Shown: in pieces, positions 10,380 through 20,334 of the stretch
How the letters are laid out: every line of letters starts with the position of its first letter
Numbering within the stretch: position 1 is the first letter of the stretch
DNA from: Achromobacter sp. RTa
GTDB taxonomy: Bacteria > Pseudomonadota > Gammaproteobacteria > Burkholderiales > Burkholderiaceae_B
DNA length: 64,000 nt
Assembly: GCF_000757485.1 (NCBI RefSeq)
Contig: NZ_JPYO01000046.1
Span: 283,257 to 347,256 of the forward strand
Reading direction: 5' to 3'
Program-made: the position numbers and the translations under genes
The notes under the pieces: generated by a model
What the model was told of the DNA's origin: nothing
The model's input: the letters and a program-made list of their open reading frames with translations, nothing else
Databases searched by the model: none

Positions 10380-12491
10380 ATGGACCCCACCCAATTGACG
10401 CGCATCCAAAGTGGCCAGCCCTATCCCCTGGGCGCGACCAGCGATGGGCTGGGCGTGAATTTCGCCGTGTTTTCGGCGAACGCCACCCGGATCGAACTCT
10501 GCCTATTCGACGCCAGGGCCCGCAAGGAGCTGCGCCGCTTCGACCTGCCGGAATGCACCGACGAGATCTGGCACGGATACCTGCCGGACGCGCACCCGGG
10601 ACTGGTCTACGGCTATCGCGCCCACGGCCCCTACGACCCGCGCAACGGCCACCGTTTCAATCCGCACAAGCTGCTGCTGGATCCGTACGCGCGGCAGCTG
10701 ACGGGCCCGGTGCGCTGGAGCGACGCGCTCTTCGGCTATCGCATGAACAATGCGCGCGGCGATCTGACCTTCGACCGGCGCGACAGCGCGCCCGCCATGC
10801 CCAAGGCCATCGTGGCAGAGGAAGCGCCATTCATCTGGGACAACAGCCGGCCGCCGGCCACGCACTGGAACGACACCGTCGTCTATGAGATCCACGTGCG
10901 CGGCGCCTCTATGCTGCGGGAGGACCTGCGGCCGCCATTGCGCGGCACCTGCTCGGCCCTGGCCGACCCGCGCTTCATCGAACATCTCCAGCGCCTGGGC
11001 GTCACCACGCTGGAACTGCTGCCCGTCCACGCCTTCCTGCAAGACCGCTTCCTCACCGAACGCGGATTGCGCAACTATTGGGGCTACAGCACGCTGTCCT
11101 ACTTCGCGCCCGAACCGTCTTACCTGCAGCACCATCCCAACGAACTGCGCCAGGCGATCCGCCGTCTGCATGCCGCCGGCATCGAGGTGATCCTGGACGT
11201 CGTCTACAACCACACCTGCGAAGGCAACGAACTGGGGCCCACGCTGTCGTGGCGCGGGCTCGACAACGCCAGCTACTACCGGCTGGTGCCGGGCGAGGAA
11301 CGCCACTACATCAACGACACCGGCTGCGGCAACACGGTCAACCTCTCGCATCCGCGCGTGCTGCAGATGGTCACCGACTCGCTGCGCTACTGGGCCGCCT
11401 CTTATGGCGTGGACGGCTTCCGCTTCGACCTGGGCGTGACGCTGGGCCGCGAAGGCACCGGCTACGACCCCGGTTCGGGCTTCTTCGATGCCGTCCTGCA
11501 GGATCCCGTCCTGTCGCGCCTGAAGCTGATATCCGAACCCTGGGACATAGGCCCGGACGGCTACCAGCTGGGCAATCATCCGCCGGGCTTCGCGGAATGG
11601 AACGACAAGTTCCGCGACACCGTGCGCCGCTACTGGCGCGGCGACGACGGCATGCGGGGCGACATGGCGGCCCGCCTCTGCGGTTCGCGGGACCTGTTCG
11701 ACCGCCGCCACCGGCGCCCCTGGGCCACGGTCAACTACGTGGCGTCGCACGATGGCTTTACGCTGGCCGACATCGTCAGCTACGACGGCAGCCACAACGA
11801 GGCCAACGGCGAAGGCGGCAACGACGGCCACGCCGAGAACTACAGCCACAACTGGGGCGAGGAAGGCCCCACGGAGGATCCGTCCATCCTGGAGACGCGG
11901 GCCCTGGCGCAGCGCGCCCTGCTCGCCTGCGTGCTGCTGTCGGACGGCACGCCCATGCTGCTTGCCGGGGACGAATTCGGGAACAGCCAGTCGGGCAACA
12001 ACAATGCCTATTGCCAGGACAATGAGGTGTCCTGGCTGGACTGGACGCAGGCCCAGGGCGATGCAGGCCGCGAGCTGAGCCGTTACGCGGCGCGGCTGCT
12101 TGCCCTGCGGCGCGCCCATCCCAGCGTGCGCGCCGCCCGCTACGGCGATGCCAGCCGCGAACCCTGTCCCGGCATAGCAGCGATCTCATGGTTCGACGCC
12201 GGCGGCGCCGCGCTCGACGAGGCCGCCTGGGCCTCGGAACAGGAAAGCGTGCTGGCCCTGCGCCGCGCCGTCCTGCGCGAGGACGGCAGCGCCGACATCA
12301 CCCTGCTGATGCTGAATCCCGGGCAGGAGGCGGTGGAGTTCCAGCTGCCCGGGCCGGCCGTGGCCTGGATCCGCGAGCTGGATTCCGCCACCCTGGCGCC
12401 GTCGCTTGCCCTGTCTGAGCCCGCCGTTACCGTCGCCGCGCATAGTGTGGTGCTGCTGGCCGCGGCGCAGGTGAACGGAGATACGCCATGA
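10380..12491 (+). CDS. glgX: Glycogen debranching enzyme GlgX
   Basis: Hydrolyses alpha-1,6 branches of phosphorylase-trimmed glycogen (GH13_11, isoamylase type). The 703-aa product starts with a CBM48-like domain (GLGVNFAVFSANATRIELCL) and then a barrel with the nucleophile in GFRFDLGVTLGREG (near 350), the acid/base Glu in LISEPWDIG (near 386) and the third Asp in ASHDGFTLADIVSY (near 456). The GNNNAYCQDNE region typical of GlgX is also present. The start ATG 10380 is preceded by a modest GAAGG. Its stop overlaps the treZ start (ATGA). No glycogen phosphorylase gene is visible in the window, so its usual partner would have to be elsewhere. Confidence 0.95.
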   Translation: MDPTQLTRIQSGQPYPLGATSDGLGVNFAVFSANATRIELCLFDARARKELRRFDLPECTDEIWHGYLPDAHPGLVYGYRAHGPYDPRNGHRFNPHKLLLDPYARQLTGPVRWSDALFGYRMNNARGDLTFDRRDSAPAMPKAIVAEEAPFIWDNSRPPATHWNDTVVYEIHVRGASMLREDLRPPLRGTCSALADPRFIEHLQRLGVTTLELLPVHAFLQDRFLTERGLRNYWGYSTLSYFAPEPSYLQHHPNELRQAIRRLHAAGIEVILDVVYNHTCEGNELGPTLSWRGLDNASYYRLVPGEERHYINDTGCGNTVNLSHPRVLQMVTDSLRYWAASYGVDGFRFDLGVTLGREGTGYDPGSGFFDAVLQDPVLSRLKLISEPWDIGPDGYQLGNHPPGFAEWNDKFRDTVRRYWRGDDGMRGDMAARLCGSRDLFDRRHRRPWATVNYVASHDGFTLADIVSYDGSHNEANGEGGNDGHAENYSHNWGEEGPTEDPSILETRALAQRALLACVLLSDGTPMLLAGDEFGNSQSGNNNAYCQDNEVSWLDWTQAQGDAGRELSRYAARLLALRRAHPSVRAARYGDASREPCPGIAAISWFDAGGAALDEAAWASEQESVLALRRAVLREDGSADITLLMLNPGQEAVEFQLPGPAVAWIRELDSATLAPSLALSEPAVTVAAHSVVLLAAAQVNGDTP

Positions 12492-14272
12492 CGCAGCCAT
12501 GCTCTTTCGGCGCCACGCCGCTGGAGAGCGGCGTCACGCGGTTCTGCCTGTGGGCGCCGTCCGCCCTCGCCGGCCTGGCGCTGGAGGTCGAAGGGCATCC
12601 GCCCATCCGCCTGCGTCCCGACGCCGACGGCTACGTCCAGGCCGATGTCGATTGCCCGCCCGGCGCGCGCTACCATTACCGGCTCGACTCCGGGGCCGCC
12701 GTGCCCGACCCCGCTTCCCGCCTGCAGGATGGCGACGTGCATGGCGACAGCATCGTCGTCGCGCCGGACGCCTACCCGTGGCGCAATCCGGACTGGACCG
12801 GGCGTCCGTGGGAGGAAAGCGTGCTCTACGAAACGCACGTCGGCCTGGAAGGCGGCTTTGCCGGATTGGAGGCGCGGCTGCCCGAACTCTCGGCGCTGGG
12901 CGTCACGCTGGTCGAGCTCATGCCCATCGCCGATTTCCCCGGCCCGCGCAACTGGGGGTACGACGGCGTGCTGCCTTACGCGCCGGACACCGCCTACGGA
13001 ACGCCCGATGAACTGAAACGCTTGATCGACACCGCGCACGGGCTCGGCATGGGCGTAATGCTGGACGTGGTCTACAACCATTTCGGCCCCGACGGCAACT
13101 ACCTGCCAGGCTACGCCGCGCCCTTCTTCAGGCGGGACATCCGCACGCCCTGGGGCGACGCCATCGATTTCCGCCAAGCGGCCGTGAGCAAGTTCTTCAA
13201 GGACAACGCGGTGTACTGGCTGACGGAATACCGTTTCGACGGGCTCAGGCTGGATGCGGTCCACGCGATCGCCGGAGCCGAATGGCTGCACGAACTGGCC
13301 GCGGAGGTTCGCAGTCGCGTTCCCTCCGCCCGCCGCGTGCACCTCGTCGTGGAGAACGACGACAATCGCGCCAGCCTGCTGTGGGGCGACTACGACGCCC
13401 AATGGAACGACGATGCCCATCATGTGCTGCATCATCTGCTGACGGGCGAGACCCAGGGCTATTACGCCGATTACGCCGACCAGCCCGCCCAGGCGCTGGC
13501 GCGCTGCCTCGCGGAGGGCTGGCTGTACCAGGGCCAGGTTTCGCGCTACCGCGGCGGGCAGCCTCGCGGCGAGCCCAGCGGCGCACTGCCGCCCACCGCC
13601 TTCGTGCTCTTTCTGCAGAACCACGACCAAACGGGCAACCGGGCCTTGGGGGAACGCCTCGCCGCCCTGGTGGAATCCCCCGGCCGGCTCCGGGCAGCGG
13701 TCGCCCTGCAGTTGCTCGCGCCGCAGATCCCGCTGATATTCATGGGCGAAGAGCGCGGCTCGCGCGCGCCCTTCCTCTACTTCACCAGCCACGCCGACCC
13801 CGCCCTGGCCCATGCGGTGCGCGAAGGCCGCCGGCGCGAGTTTTCGCGTTTCGCGTCATTCTCGGGCGCGGGCGTGGCCTCCCGCCTGCCGGATCCCAAC
13901 GACCCCGCGACCTACGAGGCCAGCCGTCCGGGCGCGGGCGAGGACGCGCAGGCGTGGATGCGGGATTACGCCGCGCTGTTGCAACTGCGCGCCCGCCTGA
14001 TCGCGCCCAGGCTCGCCGGCGCGGCCAGCCTGGGCGCCTCGGCCATGGGTGGACATGCCGTCTTCGCCCGCTGGGAACTGGCCGACGGCGCGCGGTTATC
14101 CGTCTATGCGAACCTTGGGCCGCAGCGCCAGCAGGTGCCTGCTCCATTGCTGCCTGGCGCGGATCCGCGCGCCGCCCTGCTGTTCGAATCCCGGGACGGC
14201 GGCTGCGACGGCCTGGTCCGAGGCGGACTTGGCGGCGACACTACGGTGTGGCTGCTGGAGGAACCGGCATGA
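12488..14272 (+). CDS. treZ: Malto-oligosyltrehalose trehalohydrolase
   Basis: Releases free trehalose from the maltooligosyl-trehalose made by TreY (GH13_10). The 594-aa protein begins with the short N domain FGATPLESGVTRFCLWAPSA. Its catalytic barrel has the nucleophile in GLRLDAVHAIAG (near 255), the Glu in LVVENDDN (near 290) and the Asp in QNHDQTGNRALGERL (near 380). These sets, and the TGNR after NHDQ, distinguish TreZ from GlgB and GlgX. ATGA overlaps exist at both ends, so the gene is translationally coupled to glgX and malQ. TreY is encoded two genes downstream, completing the TreYZ pathway. Confidence 0.95.
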   Translation: MTQPCSFGATPLESGVTRFCLWAPSALAGLALEVEGHPPIRLRPDADGYVQADVDCPPGARYHYRLDSGAAVPDPASRLQDGDVHGDSIVVAPDAYPWRNPDWTGRPWEESVLYETHVGLEGGFAGLEARLPELSALGVTLVELMPIADFPGPRNWGYDGVLPYAPDTAYGTPDELKRLIDTAHGLGMGVMLDVVYNHFGPDGNYLPGYAAPFFRRDIRTPWGDAIDFRQAAVSKFFKDNAVYWLTEYRFDGLRLDAVHAIAGAEWLHELAAEVRSRVPSARRVHLVVENDDNRASLLWGDYDAQWNDDAHHVLHHLLTGETQGYYADYADQPAQALARCLAEGWLYQGQVSRYRGGQPRGEPSGALPPTAFVLFLQNHDQTGNRALGERLAALVESPGRLRAAVALQLLAPQIPLIFMGEERGSRAPFLYFTSHADPALAHAVREGRRREFSRFASFSGAGVASRLPDPNDPATYEASRPGAGEDAQAWMRDYAALLQLRARLIAPRLAGAASLGASAMGGHAVFARWELADGARLSVYANLGPQRQQVPAPLLPGADPRAALLFESRDGGCDGLVRGGLGGDTTVWLLEEPA

Positions 14273-16392
14273 GCCCGGCCGGCCAGCAGGTTCCCGGCCT
14301 GTCCGAGCTGGCGGCCATGGCGGGTATCGCGGAATGCTGGATCGACGCCCGTCAACGCCCGCAACGCGTGTCCGCCGATATCTTGCGGGCATTGCTGGGC
14401 GGCCTGGGCCTGCCCGCGTCCAGCCCGCGCGACATACGCGAAAGCGGCCGCCGCCTATCCGAGGACGCCGCCCGGCTCCCGCCCCTGATGGCGGCTCGCG
14501 GCGGCACAATGCTGGCGCTGCCGGCGAGCGCCCAAGGCGCCTATCAGATCGGTTGCGAGTCCGGCCGGGTCATCGAAGGGGCCGTGACGCCTGCAACGGC
14601 GGGCGCCGGCCCGCTACTGGCCGTGCCCGAGGAACCGGGCTACCACGCGCTCTCCTTTTCGTCGGGCCAGACCGCCGTGCTCGCGGTCGCGCCGCGGCAG
14701 GCCCCCAGCCTCACCGAATTGACGGGGCAGGACAGGCCTCGGTGCTGGGGGCTGTGCGCGCAGGTCTACAGCCTGAGGCGAGGGCCGGGCTCGGACGCAT
14801 TTGGTCCGGAAGACGCTTTCGGGGATTTCGGCGCGCTGCGCGAACTGGCCGTCCTGGCTGCCGCGCAAGGCGCGGACGCCCTGGCCATCAGCCCCGTGCA
14901 TGCCATGTACGCCGCCGAACCCGGCCGCTGCAGCCCCTATGCGCCGTCGAGCCGGCTGTTCCTGAACACGCTTTATGCGAACCCGGCCGCGGTCCTCGGC
15001 GTCGCGGCGCTGCGGCGCGCCCAGGTCGAAGAGCCAGGCGGCGCCGAGGACGGCGCCTTGATAGACTGGCCGCGCGCCGGCATGCGCCGCCAACGCCTGC
15101 TGCGTGTCCTGCACCGCCAATTCCGGACAGTGGCCGCGGCGGACTTGCGGGAGCGCTACGCGCGCTTCTGCAGCGAGCAGGGGCAGGCCTTGCGCGATCA
15201 TGCCGTGTTCGAAGCGCTGCATGCCGTTCGCGGCGGCGACGCATCGCCCTGGACGCAATGGCCAGTGCAATGGCGGGATCCGGAGTCGGCCTCGGTGCGG
15301 CGTTTCGCCCGGATGCATGCCCTCGAGGTGGACTTCCATCAATTCGCGCAGTGGCTCGCCGCCGAAAGCCTCGCCATCGCGCACGCCGCCGGCCGCGAGG
15401 CCGGAATGCGCCTGGGCCTCATTGCCGATCTGGCGGTGGGCGACAGCCCGGACGGCAGCCATGCATGGAGCCGCCAGGCGGACCTGATGCCGCGCATGGC
15501 AGTCGGCGCGCCGCCCGACATCCACAACCCCTTGGGCCAGAACTGGGGCTTGACCGCCTTCTCGCCGCGAGCGCTCGCGGCCTCCGGATACGCGGCCTTC
15601 ATCGACATGCTGCGAGCGACGCTGGCGCACGCGGGCGGCGTGCGCATCGATCACATCCTGGGAATGGCGCGGCTGTGGCTGGTGCCGGAAGGCGCGCCGG
15701 CCGGTGGCGGCGCCTACCTACGCTATCCGATGGAAACGCTGCTCGCGCTGACCACCCTTGAGGCCTGGCGCCATCGGGCGCTCGTCATCGGCGAAAACCT
15801 GGGCACGGTGCCCGAGGGGTTCAACCAGGCGCTCTCCGAGCGCGGCATCCTCGGCATGAATGTGCTGTGGTTCATGCGCCAGACGCCGGACACGGCTCCA
15901 CGCGAGACCGCGGATGCTCTGCCCGAGGCCCCCGCGGCCTTCGCCGCCCCGGGCGCATGGCCCGCCGAATCCGCCGCGATGACGACCACCCACGACCTGC
16001 CTACCGCCCGCGGCTGGTGGACGGGCCGCGACATCGATTGGCGCATCGGGCTCGGCCTTCTGGGGCCGGACGACACGGAGGAGGCGCTGCGGCGCGATCG
16101 CGAGACCGACCGCAAGCTGCTGTCGCAAGCCATCGGCTGCGAAACGCGCGCGCAGGATCCCGAACCGCCGCTGACGGAACTGTTGCGCTTCGTTTCGTCC
16201 ACCCCGTGCCCTCTTCTGCTCGTTCCCATGGAGGACCTGACGGGCGCGCTGGACCAGCCGAACCTGCCCGGCACGATCGACACGCATCCGAACTGGCGCC
16301 AGCGCCTGCCGCTGGACAACCACGCCTGCTTCGCCGACGCGGCTTCGCGCCTGCGGCTCGACGCCTTGCGGGGCGATCGGAGGCGGCCATGA
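14269..16392 (+). CDS. malQ: 4-alpha-glucanotransferase (amylomaltase)
   Basis: Disproportionates maltooligosaccharides by moving glucan segments between acceptors (GH77). The ATG at 14269 overlaps the treZ stop; the much longer open frame that begins inside treZ is an artefact of high GC. The 707-aa product has the GH77 hallmarks: nucleophile in GVRIDHILGMARLWLVPEG (near 460), acid/base in VIGENLGTVPEGF (near 509) and the third Asp in TTHDLPTARGWW (near 575). Length agrees with the long proteobacterial MalQ form, which has extra N-terminal sequence. Its stop overlaps the treY start. In this setting it probably recycles short maltooligosaccharides left by GlgX and TreYZ. Confidence 0.95.
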   Translation: MSPAGQQVPGLSELAAMAGIAECWIDARQRPQRVSADILRALLGGLGLPASSPRDIRESGRRLSEDAARLPPLMAARGGTMLALPASAQGAYQIGCESGRVIEGAVTPATAGAGPLLAVPEEPGYHALSFSSGQTAVLAVAPRQAPSLTELTGQDRPRCWGLCAQVYSLRRGPGSDAFGPEDAFGDFGALRELAVLAAAQGADALAISPVHAMYAAEPGRCSPYAPSSRLFLNTLYANPAAVLGVAALRRAQVEEPGGAEDGALIDWPRAGMRRQRLLRVLHRQFRTVAAADLRERYARFCSEQGQALRDHAVFEALHAVRGGDASPWTQWPVQWRDPESASVRRFARMHALEVDFHQFAQWLAAESLAIAHAAGREAGMRLGLIADLAVGDSPDGSHAWSRQADLMPRMAVGAPPDIHNPLGQNWGLTAFSPRALAASGYAAFIDMLRATLAHAGGVRIDHILGMARLWLVPEGAPAGGGAYLRYPMETLLALTTLEAWRHRALVIGENLGTVPEGFNQALSERGILGMNVLWFMRQTPDTAPRETADALPEAPAAFAAPGAWPAESAAMTTTHDLPTARGWWTGRDIDWRIGLGLLGPDDTEEALRRDRETDRKLLSQAIGCETRAQDPEPPLTELLRFVSSTPCPLLLVPMEDLTGALDQPNLPGTIDTHPNWRQRLPLDNHACFADAASRLRLDALRGDRRRP

Positions 16393-19058
16393 ACGCGCCG
16401 CGCGCCACGGCCCGGCTGCAACTGCATGCCGGCTTCACGCTGGACGACGCGCGCGCCTGCGTGGATTACTACGCGGATCTGGGCACAAGCCATCTGTATC
16501 TTTCGCCCATTACCCGCGCGCGCGCCGGATCCACGCATGGCTACGACGTGATAGACCACGGCGCCGTCAATCCCGAGCTGGGCGGCGAGCCGGCCCTGGA
16601 ACGTCTCGCGCGGGCGGCGCGTCGGCGCGGATTGGGGCTTATCGCGGACATCGTTCCCAATCACATGGCCGCCGATCCGGCCAATGCCTGGTGGCGCGAC
16701 GTGCTGGCGTTGGGACAGGCCAGCGCCTATTCCCGGCATTTCGACATCGATTGGCACGCGCCCGACGCCGCGTTGCGCGGCAAGATCCTGCTGCCCGTTT
16801 TGGCGGATCCGTATGGCGATGCGCTGGCGCGCGGCGACATCCGCTTGCGCCTCGGTCCCGGCGATGGATCGTTCGAGCTCGATACGCCCGCCGGACGCTA
16901 TCCCGTGGCCTCTTCGTCGATACCCCGCGGCTACGGCGGCCAGGCGCTGCTACGGCTGCACGACCCCTGCGCGCCGGATGGGCGCGAGCGCCTGCACGGC
17001 CTGCTGGAACGCCAGCACTACCGCCTGGCCTGGTGGCGCACCGCTCCCGATCAGATAAATTGGCGGCGCTTCTTCGAGATCAGTGAGCTGGTGGGCGTGC
17101 GGGTCGAGGACGACGCCGTGTTCGACGATGTCCATGCGCTGGTCTTGCGGCTGTACGCCGAGGGCATCCTGGACGGGCTGCGGATCGATCACATCGACGG
17201 GCTGGCCTCGCCGGGCGCATATCTGCGCCGCCTGGCCCAGCGCCTCGCCCAGGCGGGAGCCTGCCGGCCGGCCGCCTGCGCGCAGAAGCAAGCCTACCTG
17301 GTGGTCGAAAAGATCCTCGCGCCCGGCGAGGAGCCTGATCCGCGCTGGAGGATGGATGGCACGACTGGCTACGACTTCATGGACCAGGCCGGCGCGCTGC
17401 TGCACGCGCCAGCCGCCGAGGGCCCACTGCGCGCATTCTGGCAAGCCTTGACGGGCGATACGCGCGCGCCGCGCGCACAGCTGGAGGCGGCTCGCCGGCG
17501 CATGCTCGAGCGGCACTTCCCCTCCGAGAGGCTGGCGCTGGTGCGCAGCCTGGAACGCGTCGCCCGGCAGGATGCGCGCACCCGCGACTGGACCGCGCAC
17601 GCCATCGATCGCGCTCTGTCCGCCATGCTGACGGCCTTTCCCGTCTATCGAAGCTATGCCGAGGACGGCGGCCGCGGCCGTGCCGATCGCGAGGCGTGCC
17701 GCAAGGCCATGCAACGCGCGGCGGACCTGCTGGAGGCCCGTGCCGGCAGCGCGGACGCGGCCCTGCTGGCGGAACTGGACCAATGGCTGAGCGGCGAGGC
17801 GCCACCCGGGCTGGAACCGCAAGCGCTCGCGGAACGCTCCGAGGCTCTGCGCCGCTTCCAGCAACTGACGCCGCCGTTGGCCGCCAAGGCGCTGGAAGAC
17901 ACGCTTCTGTACCGTTATGGGCCGCTCCTGTCGCGCAATGAAGTAGGCGCCTCGCCCGACACCTTCGCCTTGTCCCCTTCCGCCTTCCACGCGCTGGCCG
18001 AAGCGCGCGCGCGTACGCATCCGCGCGCCATGCTCGCCACGGCCACGCATGACCACAAGCGCGGCGAGGACGCGAGGGCCCGCCTGGCCGCCCTGAGCGA
18101 AATGCCCGGGCAATGGCGCGATAACGCGCTGCGCTGGATACAGGCCTTGCCCGCGGGGGACGCGCCCACGCTGGCGGACCGCTATCTGCTCATCCAGACG
18201 CTCGTGGGCGCCTGGCCCGCCGACTGGGACGCCGGTCTCGCCGCGCAGCCCGATAGCGCGCTGGCCCAATGGCTGGAGCGCGTGTCGCAATGGCAGCGCA
18301 AGGCCCTGCGGGAAGCCAAGCTGCATACCAGCTGGACGGATCCGGACCCTGCGTACGAAACCGCCGCCGATGCCCAGATCGCCTTCCTGCTTGACGACCC
18401 TGCGGGGCGCGGACTGCTGGGCGACATCGCCGCTTTCGCGTCCGAACTGGCGCCGGCGGGCATGATCAACAGCCTCACGCAAACCCTGCTGCGCAACACG
18501 CTGCCTGGCGTCCCGGACTTGTACCAAGGCACGGAACTGTGGGATTTCAGCCTGGTCGATCCCGACAACCGGCGTCCGGTCGACTATGCGCGCCGCGAGG
18601 CGCTCTTGGCCAGGGCGCGGGAAGCCTCGGCCATCGACCTGTCGGAGTCGGCCTGGCGGTCGGGCGCGGTAAAGCAGGCGCTGATCCAGCGGCTGCTTGC
18701 CGCACGCACACGCCTGCCGGCCCTGTTCGCGGAGGGGGAATGCATCGCCCTGGCGGCGCGCGGCGCGCAGGCGGAACGGGTGCTCGCCTGGCTGCGCCGG
18801 CACGATGGCCAGAACGCCTTGGTCGTCGCGCCGCACTTATGCGCGCTGAGTCTTGCCGGCTATGCGCGCGGCTGCTCCGCCGACGCGCGCAGCCTTTGGG
18901 CGGACACCGTGCTGGCCCTGCCTGCGGAGATGGCCGGCGGCGCCTGGCGCGACGCGACGGACGGCCGGCAGCTGCACCTGCTGCCGGATGGCAGCGTGCC
19001 GCTGGCCGAGATACTGCGCGAGATGCCGGTCGCGCTGTGCCTGTCCGTCGACGGCTGA
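16389..19058 (+). CDS. treY: Malto-oligosyltrehalose synthase
   Basis: Converts the reducing-end alpha-1,4 bond of a maltooligosaccharide to the alpha,alpha-1,1 bond of trehalose (GH13_26). ATG 16389 overlaps the malQ stop. The 889-aa protein starts with ATARLQLHAGFTLDDARACV and THGYDVIDHGAVNPELGG, typical of TreY. The catalytic carboxylates lie in LRIDHIDGLASPGAYL (near 267) and YLVVEKILAPGEEP (near 308); ATHDHKRGEDARARL follows near 555. It is the last gene of the glucan run: the next gene lies on the opposite strand 13 bp beyond the stop. No clear intrinsic terminator separates the two, so transcripts probably converge here. Confidence 0.95.
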   Translation: MNAPRATARLQLHAGFTLDDARACVDYYADLGTSHLYLSPITRARAGSTHGYDVIDHGAVNPELGGEPALERLARAARRRGLGLIADIVPNHMAADPANAWWRDVLALGQASAYSRHFDIDWHAPDAALRGKILLPVLADPYGDALARGDIRLRLGPGDGSFELDTPAGRYPVASSSIPRGYGGQALLRLHDPCAPDGRERLHGLLERQHYRLAWWRTAPDQINWRRFFEISELVGVRVEDDAVFDDVHALVLRLYAEGILDGLRIDHIDGLASPGAYLRRLAQRLAQAGACRPAACAQKQAYLVVEKILAPGEEPDPRWRMDGTTGYDFMDQAGALLHAPAAEGPLRAFWQALTGDTRAPRAQLEAARRRMLERHFPSERLALVRSLERVARQDARTRDWTAHAIDRALSAMLTAFPVYRSYAEDGGRGRADREACRKAMQRAADLLEARAGSADAALLAELDQWLSGEAPPGLEPQALAERSEALRRFQQLTPPLAAKALEDTLLYRYGPLLSRNEVGASPDTFALSPSAFHALAEARARTHPRAMLATATHDHKRGEDARARLAALSEMPGQWRDNALRWIQALPAGDAPTLADRYLLIQTLVGAWPADWDAGLAAQPDSALAQWLERVSQWQRKALREAKLHTSWTDPDPAYETAADAQIAFLLDDPAGRGLLGDIAAFASELAPAGMINSLTQTLLRNTLPGVPDLYQGTELWDFSLVDPDNRRPVDYARREALLARAREASAIDLSESAWRSGAVKQALIQRLLAARTRLPALFAEGECIALAARGAQAERVLAWLRRHDGQNALVVAPHLCALSLAGYARGCSADARSLWADTVLALPAEMAGGAWRDATDGRQLHLLPDGSVPLAEILREMPVALCLSVDG

Positions 19059-19071
19059 TCGGCCCGGGACG

Positions 19072-19248
19072 TCAGCGCGGCATCTTGCCCTGCTGTCCGG
19101 GCTGGCGGCCCTGTTGCTGGCGATCCTTTTCAACCTGCGAACTCTGCTGGCCGGGTTGCTGGCCCGGCTGCCGGCGTTCACCGGGTGCTTCCTGGGCCTG
19201 TTGTTTCTGGGGTTGTTTCTGCTGATCGGGCTGGTTCTGAGTGGACAT
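19072..19248 (-). CDS. Small Gln/Pro-rich hydrophilic protein
   Basis: A 58-aa protein made almost wholly of Gln, Pro, Lys, Gly and Arg, beginning MSTQNQPDQQKQPQKQQ and ending QPGQQGKMPR. There is no signal peptide, membrane segment or Cys. I start it at ATG 19248 because AGGAGA sits just upstream on the minus strand (CCAGGAGACTAGCA before the ATG); the open frame extends nine codons further without a better site. The composition predicts an intrinsically disordered polypeptide, comparable to small stress-associated hydrophilic proteins, but no family is recognised. It converges on treY with 13 bp between stops. The good ribosome binding site supports a real gene; function unknown. Confidence 0.6.
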   Translation of the reverse strand: MSTQNQPDQQKQPQKQQAQEAPGERRQPGQQPGQQSSQVEKDRQQQGRQPGQQGKMPR

Positions 19249-19419
19249 TGCTAGTCTCCTGGTAAGCGGACACATTCCGCCGGACTAGCAAGAGCAACCC
19301 GCGTGCCCAAACGCGCTCCCCCACTGCCGCGGCCGCAGGAAGCCGCTGCCCCGGGAGAGATGAAGAGAGATCGGTAAAGGCCGGACCCCGCAGGTAAATC
19401 CTGCGCGGCCGCTGACGCG

Positions 19420-20334
19420 CTATTGCGTGGTGACGTGGCGCGCGCGGCGCGGAAGGCCGGCATCCTGCTTGACGTCCTCGTACACGTCCAGCCAGGGCGA
19501 AGCATAGGGCGCGGGCGCCGCCAGGGCATCGCCCCGGTCGCGCTGCGTGCGCAGGCGCATCATCAGCTCGTCCAATGGCATCGGCCGCCCCAGCGCGAAC
19601 CCCTGCCCATAGCGGCAGCCCGCTGCGCGCAGCGCGGGGATGTCGGCCATGTTCTCCACGCCTTCGGCCACCACGCGGCGCCCGAGGCGGTTTGCCAGTT
19701 CGGCGGCGGTGCGCAGCACTTCGAACGCCACGGCGCTGCGCCGCATGCGGGTGACGAAATACTGGTCGATCTTCACTTCCGATAGCGGGATCGCCGACAG
19801 CAGTTTCAGCGACGCGTGCCCGGTGCCGAAATCATCCAGGCTTACCTCGCAGCCCGCGTTCTCCAGCTTGAGAAGCGATGCGCGCAGCACATCCAGTTCC
19901 CGGATGGGCTGGTCTTCGGTCAGTTCCACCCGCACCAGGGAGGCCGGCAGCTCCGCCGCATGGATGCGCCCCAGCAGGAAGTCCACCGAGCGTTCGTCCG
20001 ACAGCGTGGAAGCGGGCGCATTGATCGCCACCGGCACGGCGATGCCGGCGCGCCGCAGGGTGAGCAGCATGTCGATCACTCGCAGGCTGACGCGTTCGAA
20101 GAGGATCTTGTCCAGGCCCAGCCGGTTGACCGCCGGGATGAACTCGCCGGGCATGATGATGCCCAGCCTGGAGTGTTGCCAACGGGCCAGCGCTTCGGCC
20201 GATACGATCCGGCCCGTCAATAGGTCCACCTGCGGCTGCAACAGCATGCGCAGGCCATCCTTCCCTGTAACCATGGCTGCGATCTCGTCGTCGCTCGCCA
20301 TCGAGCTTCCGGAAGCCTCGTGATTTGACGTCAT
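19420..20334 (-). CDS. EAL-domain c-di-GMP phosphodiesterase
   Basis: Stand-alone EAL domain of 304 aa, expected to hydrolyse cyclic di-GMP to pGpG in the cytoplasm. The active-site set looks intact: SAEALARW (the EAL Glu), INAPASTL (Asn), RVELTEDQ (Glu), LDDFGTGHASLKLL (the Asp pair of loop 6), VKIDQYF (Lys), VAEGVEN (Glu) and GQGFALGRPMP (Gln). I start it at ATG 20334, preceded on the minus strand by AAGGAGCGTCGAC; the frame extends 21 codons further upstream. No sensor or GGDEF domain is fused. It is divergent from the FUSC transporter gene. It resembles the receiver-EAL protein at 48635-49861 in domain sequence (LVxVELTED, GLDxxLFxRV), suggesting paralogy. Confidence 0.88.
   Translation of the reverse strand: MTSNHEASGSSMASDDEIAAMVTGKDGLRMLLQPQVDLLTGRIVSAEALARWQHSRLGIIMPGEFIPAVNRLGLDKILFERVSLRVIDMLLTLRRAGIAVPVAINAPASTLSDERSVDFLLGRIHAAELPASLVRVELTEDQPIRELDVLRASLLKLENAGCEVSLDDFGTGHASLKLLSAIPLSEVKIDQYFVTRMRRSAVAFEVLRTAAELANRLGRRVVAEGVENMADIPALRAAGCRYGQGFALGRPMPLDELMMRLRTQRDRGDALAAPAPYASPWLDVYEDVKQDAGLPRRARHVTTQ

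Noticed and set aside
13282-14268. N-terminal extension of malQ by 330 codons into treZ
   Set aside because: Arg/Gly/Pro-biased shadow sequence; the ATGA junction at 14269 gives a normal-length MalQ.
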